A stretch of 62,727 bases of DNA from Chloroflexota bacterium. Lineage in GTDB: Bacteria; Chloroflexota; Dehalococcoidia; SM23-28-2; RBG-16-64-32. A program made the position numbers and the translations under genes. Position 1 is the stretch's first letter. Every line of letters begins with the position of its first letter. The notes below the pieces were generated by a model. The model made no database searches. It saw only the letters and a program-made list of their open reading frames with translations, and was not told the origin of the DNA. Positions 57,401 to 62,727 of the stretch are shown here, piece by piece. The stretch lies in NCBI GenBank assembly GCA_029262695.1, contig JAJCYV010000011.1, positions 1-62,727 of the forward strand, given 5' to 3'.

Positions 57401-57430
57401 ATGAGAGGCAGATTCGATAGGTCGGAGTGA
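57401..57430 (+). CDS. nine-codon upstream reading frame before sdhC
   Basis: ATG 57401 opens MRGRFDRSE and ends at TGA 57428-57430, 4 nt before the sdhC ATG. The sdhC ribosome binding site (GGAG, 57424-57427) is inside it, so translation of the leader could affect sdhC initiation. It may also be a chance frame. Confidence 0.3.
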   Translation: MRGRFDRSE

Positions 57431-57434
57431 CTGA

Positions 57435-58241
57435 ATGGCGCAAGCGGACAGGACGGTCAGCCCCCCTCACAAGCTCGGATTCCTGCGCACTCTGCGTACC
57501 GACGCCTGGTGGTTCGAGCCGGCGCTCATCGCCACATTTCTCACGGCTTTCTTCGGTTATCTGACCGTCAGCGCCTTTCTGGACGGCTGGGCCTACGAGA
57601 TCGGGCCGTACCTGACACCCGTGTTCGAGCCCAAGCTGGCCGGCTCCTATGACGCGTGGTACTTCTCGCCGGCTCTGTTCATCCTCTGGGTGCCCGTAGG
57701 CTTCCGCGCGACGTGCTACTACTACCGCCGGGCATACTACCGCTCGTACCTGATGAGCCCGCCGGCCTGCGCCGTCGGCGACGCCGCACCGAAGTACGGC
57801 GGCGAGTCTGGCTTCCCGCTCGTGATGCAGAACCTGCACCGCTTCTTCATGTACGGCGCGCTGGTTTTCGTTGTGCTGCTCTGGATCGGGGCGGTCCGCG
57901 CCTTCTACAACACGGAGGGCATCATCGAGGGCGAGGTGGCGGAGACCGGCTGGGGCGTTGGCTTCGGCTCCATCGTGCTCGTGATCAACGCCACTTTGCT
58001 GATGATGTACTCGTTTAGCTGTCACTCTTTCCGGCACCTCGTCGGCGGCGGACTCAGTTGCTTTAGCTGCAGCCGCGTCAACCGGGTGAGAAAGGGCGTC
58101 TGGGACCGCGTGTCCGCCTGGAACGAGTCTCACCGCACCTGGGCCTGGGCGAGCCTGATCTGGATCGTCTTCACGGACGTCTACATCCGCCTCGTCGCCA
58201 ACGGCCACATCACGGATCCGAACACCTGGAGCGGGTTCTAG
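57435..58241 (+). CDS. sdhC: succinate dehydrogenase membrane anchor subunit (cytochrome b type)
   Basis: 268 residues with five membrane helices (about 29-53, 73-92, 130-150, 171-195, 233-252). LHRFFMYGALVFVVLLW and the SCHSFRHLVGG region carry histidines that could bind haem b. The family matches the one-gene membrane anchor of Chloroflexota and some actinobacteria rather than the SdhC+SdhD pair. It holds SdhA/SdhB on the membrane and passes electrons to quinone. It abuts sdhA without a gap. SCFSCSRVNRVRKG is an unusual Cys-rich loop. Confidence 0.85.
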   Translation: MAQADRTVSPPHKLGFLRTLRTDAWWFEPALIATFLTAFFGYLTVSAFLDGWAYEIGPYLTPVFEPKLAGSYDAWYFSPALFILWVPVGFRATCYYYRRAYYRSYLMSPPACAVGDAAPKYGGESGFPLVMQNLHRFFMYGALVFVVLLWIGAVRAFYNTEGIIEGEVAETGWGVGFGSIVLVINATLLMMYSFSCHSFRHLVGGGLSCFSCSRVNRVRKGVWDRVSAWNESHRTWAWASLIWIVFTDVYIRLVANGHITDPNTWSGF

Positions 58242-60041
58242 GTGGCTGAGATCCAGACGCACGAATACGACGTTATCGTCGTCGGCGCTGGAGGCGCTGG
58301 TCTGCGCGCCGCGATCGAGGCCTCGGCTATGGGTGCGCGCACGGCGCTCGTCTGCAAGTCGCTGCTGGGTAAGGCGCACACGGTGATGGCGGAGGGCGGC
58401 ATCGCGGCGGCGATGGGGAACGTCTACTCCGAGGACAACTGGCAGGTCCACTTCCGCGACACGATGCGCGGCGGCAAGATGCTCGGTAACTGGCGCATGG
58501 CTCAGATCCACGCGCAAGAATCTCCGGACCGCGTTCACGAGCTTGAGGCCTGGGGTGCGCTGTTCGATCGCACGCAGGACGGGCGCATCCAGCAGCGGGC
58601 GTTCGGCGGCCACCGCTACGACCGCCTGGCCCACGTTGGTGACCGCACCGGCCTGGAGATGATCCGCACGTTGCAGCAGCACGCCGTGCACAAGGGCATC
58701 GACGTCTACATGGAGTGCACGATATCGCGCCTGCTCAAGGACGGCGACCGCATCTCCGGCGCCGTCGGCTACTGGCGCGAGAGCGGCGAGTACGTCGCCT
58801 TCAAGGCGAAGGCGGTCGTCCTGGCCACCGGCGGCACCGGCAAGGCGTTCCGGATCAACTCCAACTCATGGGAGTACACGGGCGATGGGCACTCGCTCGC
58901 CTATTGGGCGGGCGCTGAGCTGATCGACATGGAGTTCATCCAGTTCCACCCGACGGGCATGGTCTGGCCGCCCAGCGTGCGCGGGATCCTCGTCACGGAG
59001 GGCGTGCGGGGCGAAGGCGGGATCCTCACGAACTCCGACGGTAAGCGCTTCATGTTCGAGTACATCAGCGACTACTTCCGGGCGGAGACGGCCGAGACCG
59101 AGGAAGAGGCGGATCGCTGGTACGGCGACAAGCTCAACAACCGCCGCACACCGGACCTGCTGCCGCGAGACGAGGTGGCGCGCGCCATCGTCGCCGAGGT
59201 GAAGGCGGGACGCGGCAGTCCGCACGGCGGTGTCTTCCTCGACATCGCATCGCGGCATCCGGCGGACTACATCAAGCGCGCGCTGCCCAGCATGTACCAC
59301 CAGTTCAAGCAGCTCGCCGATATCGACATAACGGCTGCGCCGATGGAAGTCGGCCCGACGATGCACTACACGATGGGCGGCGTCCGCGTTGAGCCCGACA
59401 CAGGCGCGGCGACGGTGCCCGGCATCTTCGCCGCGGGCGAGTGCGCCGGCGGCATGCACGGCGCGAACCGCCTCGGCGGCAACTCGCTCTCGGACCTGGT
59501 CGTGTTCGGCCGCCGAGCGGGCATCGGCGCTGCTGAGTACGCGCTCGGACTCGGTTCACAGCCGGTGCTGGCCGAGGCCGACGTGAACGCTGTGACGTCC
59601 GAGCTGGAAGCCTGCTTCGGGAACGACGGCGGCGAGAACCCGTACGCCATCCAGTCGGACCTGCAGGACGCGATGCACATGCTCGTCGGCATCATCCGCA
59701 CGGGCGCAGAGATCGAGGAGGCGCTCGGCAAGATCGCCGAACTGAAGGCGCGCGCAATGAAGGCCGGCGCCACCGGGGGCAAGGCGTACAACCCGAGCTG
59801 GCACCTGGCGATGGACCTGCGCTCCCTGCTGACGGTCGCTGAGGCGAGTGCGCGGGCCGCCGGAGAGCGGACTGAGAGCCGCGGTGGCCACACGCGCAAC
59901 GATTACCAGGAGACCGACCCCGAGTGGGGCAAGTGGAACCTCTCGCTGAGCCAGGCCGCGGACGGTTCGATGAAGCTGGAGAAGACACCGTTGGCGGAGA
60001 TGCCGGCGGAGTTGGCGACGCTGTTCGAGGAGGCGAAGTAG
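58242..60041 (+). CDS. sdhA: succinate dehydrogenase/fumarate reductase flavoprotein subunit
   Basis: 599 residues from GTG 58242. FAD-binding GAGGAGLRAAIEASAMG, the covalent FAD histidine in KAHTVMAEGGIAAAMGN, active-site HPTGM and the final FAAGECAGGMHGANRLGGNS are all present. It oxidises succinate to fumarate (or the reverse). No gap to either neighbour, so sdhC-sdhA-sdhB form one operon. Direction of the reaction cannot be read from the sequence. Confidence 0.96.
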   Translation: MAEIQTHEYDVIVVGAGGAGLRAAIEASAMGARTALVCKSLLGKAHTVMAEGGIAAAMGNVYSEDNWQVHFRDTMRGGKMLGNWRMAQIHAQESPDRVHELEAWGALFDRTQDGRIQQRAFGGHRYDRLAHVGDRTGLEMIRTLQQHAVHKGIDVYMECTISRLLKDGDRISGAVGYWRESGEYVAFKAKAVVLATGGTGKAFRINSNSWEYTGDGHSLAYWAGAELIDMEFIQFHPTGMVWPPSVRGILVTEGVRGEGGILTNSDGKRFMFEYISDYFRAETAETEEEADRWYGDKLNNRRTPDLLPRDEVARAIVAEVKAGRGSPHGGVFLDIASRHPADYIKRALPSMYHQFKQLADIDITAAPMEVGPTMHYTMGGVRVEPDTGAATVPGIFAAGECAGGMHGANRLGGNSLSDLVVFGRRAGIGAAEYALGLGSQPVLAEADVNAVTSELEACFGNDGGENPYAIQSDLQDAMHMLVGIIRTGAEIEEALGKIAELKARAMKAGATGGKAYNPSWHLAMDLRSLLTVAEASARAAGERTESRGGHTRNDYQETDPEWGKWNLSLSQAADGSMKLEKTPLAEMPAELATLFEEAK

Positions 60042-60791
60042 ATGGCCCAAGTGACGTTGCAGGTCTTCCGCGGCGACGCCAACGGCGGCGAGTTCGTCGA
60101 CTACACCGTAGAAGTGGACGAAGGGCAGGTCGTGCTCGACGTTGTACACACAGTGCAGGCGACGCAGGCCGCCGACCTGGCCGTGCGCTGGAACTGCAAG
60201 GCTGGCAAGTGCGGCTCCTGCAGCGCCGAGGTCAACGGCAAGCCGCTGCTGATGTGCATGACGCGCATGAGCACATTGGATGTGAGCCAGCCGATCAGCA
60301 TAGCGCCGATCAAGACGTTTCCGTTGATAAGGGACCTGGTGACCGACGTCTCGTTCAACTATGAGGCGGCGAGCCAGATCCCGGCGTTCGCGCCGTGCGC
60401 GCCCAACGCCGACGACGGAACCTATCGCATGATGCAGCAGGACGTCGAACGCGGGCAGGAGTTCCGCAAATGTATCGAGTGCTTCCTCTGCCAGAACGTC
60501 TGTCACGTCATCCGCGACCACCCGGAGAACAAGCCGAACTTCCTGGGCCCGCGCCAGTTCGTGCACCTGGCGGAGCTGGAGATGCACCCGCTGGACACGG
60601 CCGACCGGACGGAGTTCATCCGCAAGACCGGCGGCATCGCCTACTGCAACATCACGAAGTGCTGCACCGAGGTCTGCCCGGAGAGCATCCACATCACGGA
60701 CAACGCGATTATTCCGCTCAAGGAGCGCATCGCGGACAAGTACTACGATCCGTTCCGCTGGATCTTCAGTAAGCTGACTGGCCGCGACTAG
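60042..60791 (+). CDS. sdhB: succinate dehydrogenase iron-sulfur subunit
   Basis: 249 residues. The plant-type [2Fe-2S] site is CKAGKCGSC with a later CMTRM; the [4Fe-4S] and [3Fe-4S] sites are in KCIECFLCQNVCHV and YCNITKCCTEVCPESI. It carries electrons from SdhA to the membrane subunit and quinone. The next gene is on the opposite strand. Confidence 0.95.
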   Translation: MAQVTLQVFRGDANGGEFVDYTVEVDEGQVVLDVVHTVQATQAADLAVRWNCKAGKCGSCSAEVNGKPLLMCMTRMSTLDVSQPISIAPIKTFPLIRDLVTDVSFNYEAASQIPAFAPCAPNADDGTYRMMQQDVERGQEFRKCIECFLCQNVCHVIRDHPENKPNFLGPRQFVHLAELEMHPLDTADRTEFIRKTGGIAYCNITKCCTEVCPESIHITDNAIIPLKERIADKYYDPFRWIFSKLTGRD

Positions 60792-60850
60792 CGCCGGGCG
60801 CCCTGCCGCTACGCCACTATCACGCCGCTCTGAGAGGTTCTCTTCTGCAG

Positions 60851-61777
60851 CTAATCGGCGGCCGGCGCCGCTTCGGCCTCTGCCGCGGTGACCGGTGTTG
60901 CCTCGTCGGCGCGTTCTTCTGCGGCGAGTACTTCCTTGAGCGCGCGCAGAGCGACCTCCACCTGGGCGTCGTCCGGTGGCTTCGTGGTGATCGACTGCAG
61001 CGCCAGGTTCGGCCACATTAGCACCTTCGTTATCGGGTTCGACTCGAACGCGCCGCCGAGGCGGATCACCTCGTATGCGATCGAGGCGATCGCCGGTATG
61101 AGGACGATGCGGGACACGACGCGCAGCCAGAGGTCGGGACTGCCGACGGCAGCGAAGACGAAGATGCTGACGACGACGACGGTGAGCAGGAAGCTCGTCC
61201 CGCAGCGGACGTGTGCGGTCGCGTGCTTCTGCACGTGCTCGGGCTCCAGCGGGTCGCCGGCTTCGAGGGCGTGGATCGTCTTGTGCTCGGCACCGTGGTA
61301 CTCGTAGACGCGGCGTATGTCCGGCATGAAGCCGATCCCGGCTATGTAACCGACGATGACGCCGAGCCGGATCAGCCCCTCGATGATGATGACGAGCAGG
61401 TCGCTGCCGATCAGGCCGTGAAGCAGGTCCGCGAGGAGCAGCGGCCCAGCGAAGAAGATGCCGCCGACGATGAGGAGTGAGACGACGACCATTCCCCACA
61501 TGGGCGCGCCGGGATCGTTGTCCTCTTCACCGAGCTGGACGTTGGACGACCACATCAGCGCCCGCATACCCAGCGCCAGCGTCTCCCAGAGGACGATGAC
61601 GCCGCGGATGAAGGGGATCTGCCGCAGGACGCCAGAGTAGAGGCTGCCGAGCGTCTCCTGGCGCGTGGCGATGTCGCCGTCGGGACGGCGGCAGGCGGCG
61701 GCCATCGTCTTCGGCCCGCGGATCATGACGCCTTCGATGATCGCCTGGCCGCCGTAGTACACGCGTTTATTCGCCAT
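60851..61777 (-). CDS. DUF1385-family membrane protein (YqhQ-like)
   Basis: 308 residues. The invariant start YYGGQAIIEGVMIRGPKTMA is the DUF1385 signature, with YHGAEHKTIHALEAG and HPRCGTSFL-like (HVRCGTSFLLTVVVVS) motifs in the middle. About four to five membrane helices. Role unknown; homologues often lie near prfA or rpmE in Firmicutes and Chloroflexota, as here next to rpmE. A charged Ala/Glu-rich C-terminus follows. It may start from a TACCCT box about 10 nt upstream. Confidence 0.92.
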   Translation of the reverse strand: MANKRVYYGGQAIIEGVMIRGPKTMAAACRRPDGDIATRQETLGSLYSGVLRQIPFIRGVIVLWETLALGMRALMWSSNVQLGEEDNDPGAPMWGMVVVSLLIVGGIFFAGPLLLADLLHGLIGSDLLVIIIEGLIRLGVIVGYIAGIGFMPDIRRVYEYHGAEHKTIHALEAGDPLEPEHVQKHATAHVRCGTSFLLTVVVVSIFVFAAVGSPDLWLRVVSRIVLIPAIASIAYEVIRLGGAFESNPITKVLMWPNLALQSITTKPPDDAQVEVALRALKEVLAAEERADEATPVTAAEAEAAPAAD

Positions 61778-61798
61778 CGTTGTAGCTAGGGTAGCAAA

Positions 61799-61821
61799 GA
61801 GGCCCCGGGGTTCGGGGCCTC
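61799..61821 (-). terminator. terminator of the ribosomal protein operon
   Basis: GAGGCCCCG (61799-61807) pairs with CGGGGCCTC (61813-61821), loop of 5 nt, followed on the minus strand by TTTGCTACC. It separates rpmE from the DUF1385 gene. Confidence 0.7.
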
Positions 61822-61842
61822 GCAGTAATTCCTGACGGATGC

Positions 61843-62043
61843 CTACTTCATGCCGTAGCGGCGTCTGAACCGCTCAACGCGGCCGGCCGTGTCGACGATG
61901 CGGTGCTCACCGGTGAAGAACGGGTGGCAGTTGCTGCATACCTCGACCTTGACCTCAGGCTGCGTGGCACGTGTTTCCCAGCGGTTGCCGCAGGCGCAGG
62001 AGAATACTGCCTCCACGTACTCGGGATGAATATCGGTCTTCAT
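61843..62043 (-). CDS. rpmE: 50S ribosomal protein L31 (zinc type)
   Basis: 66 residues. MKTDIHPEYVEAVFSCACG and EVCSNCHPFFTGEHR provide the four zinc-binding cysteines of type A L31. It lies 13 bp after rpmA on the minus strand. The presence of the zinc-binding form suggests zinc-replete growth or lack of the paralogue. Confidence 0.96.
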   Translation of the reverse strand: MKTDIHPEYVEAVFSCACGNRWETRATQPEVKVEVCSNCHPFFTGEHRIVDTAGRVERFRRRYGMK

Positions 62044-62056
62044 GTTACCTGGTTCC

Positions 62057-62326
62057 TTACTCCGCGCCCTCGCTGATGAGGACGCTGACCTTCTTGCGGC
62101 CGTCCTTGGCGTACGGCGAGAACTTCACGTGGCCGTCCTTGAGGGCGAAGATCGTGTGGTCGCGGCCCATGCCGACGTTGACGCCGGGATGGATGCGCGT
62201 GCCGCGCTGGCGGACGATGATCGTTCCGGGCCGCACGATCTCACCGTCGAAGCGCTTCACGCCCAGCCGTTGCCCCCGCGAGTCTCTGCCGTTCTTGGCG
62301 CTTCCTCCGCTCTTTTTGTGTGCCAT
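62057..62326 (-). CDS. rpmA: 50S ribosomal protein L27
   Basis: 89 residues with [20 protein letters not shown] at the start and [23 protein letters not shown] in the middle. L27 helps peptidyl transfer and is processed or not depending on the N-terminus. It is 2 bp after the truncated gene that probably encodes L21. Confidence 0.97.
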   Translation of the reverse strand: MAHKKSGGSAKNGRDSRGQRLGVKRFDGEIVRPGTIIVRQRGTRIHPGVNVGMGRDHTIFALKDGHVKFSPYAKDGRKKVSVLISEGAE

Positions 62327-62328
62327 GT

Positions 62329-62727
62329 CTACTCAGTCTCCTCCGGCTGGTCCTTCGCATCGGGCGCCGGCTGTGGGGATTCCTCGGCCTTTGGCTCCTC
62401 GGCCTCCGCCCTGGGTGCCTCGGTCTCCGCCCTTGGCTCTTCGGTCTCCGCCTTGGGTGCGGCCTTGCGCGGTCGCGGCGTGGCCGACTTCTTGGCTGTG
62501 GTCGCCTTCTTCGCGGCGGGCTTCTTCGCCGTGGTCGTCTTCTTCGCAGCAGGCTTCTTCGCGGTCGTCCGGCGGGCGCGCTTTGGCTTCGTGTCCGTCT
62601 CGGCGGGCGCGTCAACAGCGGGCACCTCAGCCGCGGGTGCCTCGGCCTCAGCCGTCGCTTCCGGCGCCGCGGCCTCGGTCACCGGTGTCTCCTCAGCGAC
62701 GGGCTCGGCCTTCGGCTTGCGGCGGCG
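62329..62727 (-). CDS. rplU: probable C-terminal Lys/Ala-rich extension of ribosomal protein L21 (partial)
   Basis: The reading frame is open to the window edge. The 132 visible residues are low-complexity: basic repeats [20 protein letters not shown] framed by acidic Glu/Ala stretches ([18 protein letters not shown]). No L21 fold is visible because the conserved part lies beyond the edge; assignment relies on the conserved rplU-rpmA order. A tail of this length is not seen in ordinary L21 (about 100 residues). It is similar in style to the tail of trigger factor here. Confidence 0.6.
   Translation of the reverse strand, partial: RRRKPKAEPVAEETPVTEAAAPEATAEAEAPAAEVPAVDAPAETDTKPKRARRTTAKKPAAKKTTTAKKPAAKKATTAKKSATPRPRKAAPKAETEEPRAETEAPRAEAEEPKAEESPQPAPDAKDQPEETE

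Noticed and set aside
59556..61499. 647-codon minus-strand frame over sdhA/sdhB
   Set aside because: A shadow of the sdh genes; no family features and extreme Arg/Leu/His composition.

Overview
The window (62.7 kb, high GC, many GTG starts, short intergenic gaps) looks like a chromosome segment of a monoderm-type bacterium, most likely a Chloroflexota member (Dehalococcoidia/SAR202-like is my guess, from gene content only; no rRNA or tRNA gene is visible to confirm it). Pointers are the GtrA/glycosyltransferase set, vWA-TadG proteins, a thrombospondin-3/dockerin protein, DUF1385, fused SecDF, and start codons that often sit 6-10 nt after a TANNNT -10 box (leaderless-type promoters).

Region 1 (1-13.8 kb) is the most striking part: a cytochrome c respiratory island. 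It starts with the end of a CcsA/ResC cytochrome assembly protein and a ResA thioredoxin. Then come a NapC/NirT-like decaheme cytochrome, a two-component pair, a second LuxR-type regulator with a degenerate receiver, a pentaheme cytochrome, a cytochrome b fused to an octaheme cytochrome c (a CbcL-like idea), a hexaheme cytochrome, a PsrB/NrfC-like four-cluster ferredoxin, a PsrC/NrfD-like membrane quinol protein, another hexaheme cytochrome and an NHL-repeat protein. In total 35 CXXCH sites occur in five proteins, with no catalytic reductase subunit visible. My reading is a quinone-linked electron conduit to an unknown, possibly extracellular or cell-wall, partner.

Region 2 (13.8-27.4 kb) holds a calcium-binding-repeat exported protein, pabB-pabC for p-aminobenzoate, a glycerophosphodiesterase, a GH1 glycosidase, a PEBP-family lipoprotein, a tandem duplication (about 2.05 kb unit) of a TadG/vWA gene whose recombination junction is still readable, and an HD-GYP phosphodiesterase. 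At 17770-18405 a carboxymuconolactone decarboxylase/AhpD-like gene has an in-frame TGA exactly where the second cysteine of CxxC belongs, followed by a SECIS-like hairpin: a probable selenoprotein. The selenocysteine elongation factor gene selB lies in the same window (39967-41811), which shows the genome decodes UGA as selenocysteine.

Region 3 (27.7-34.5 kb) carries surface-glycan functions (GT2 glycosyltransferase, methyltransferase, GT-C-like membrane protein, GtrA), a TauE/SafE exporter, MarC and a toroid-fold protein. Region 4 (34.5-62.7 kb) is mostly housekeeping: def, CCA-adding enzyme, yajC-secDF, selB, an HDAC-like deacetylase, hemW, RDD protein, aspS, a peptide ABC importer without its ATPases, two GNATs, tig-clpP-clpX, tlyA-nadK-nudix, sdhCAB, DUF1385, and rpmE-rpmA-(rplU) running off the end.

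No CRISPR array, insertion sequence, rRNA or tRNA gene was found by reading. All family names are from motif recognition, not database searches.
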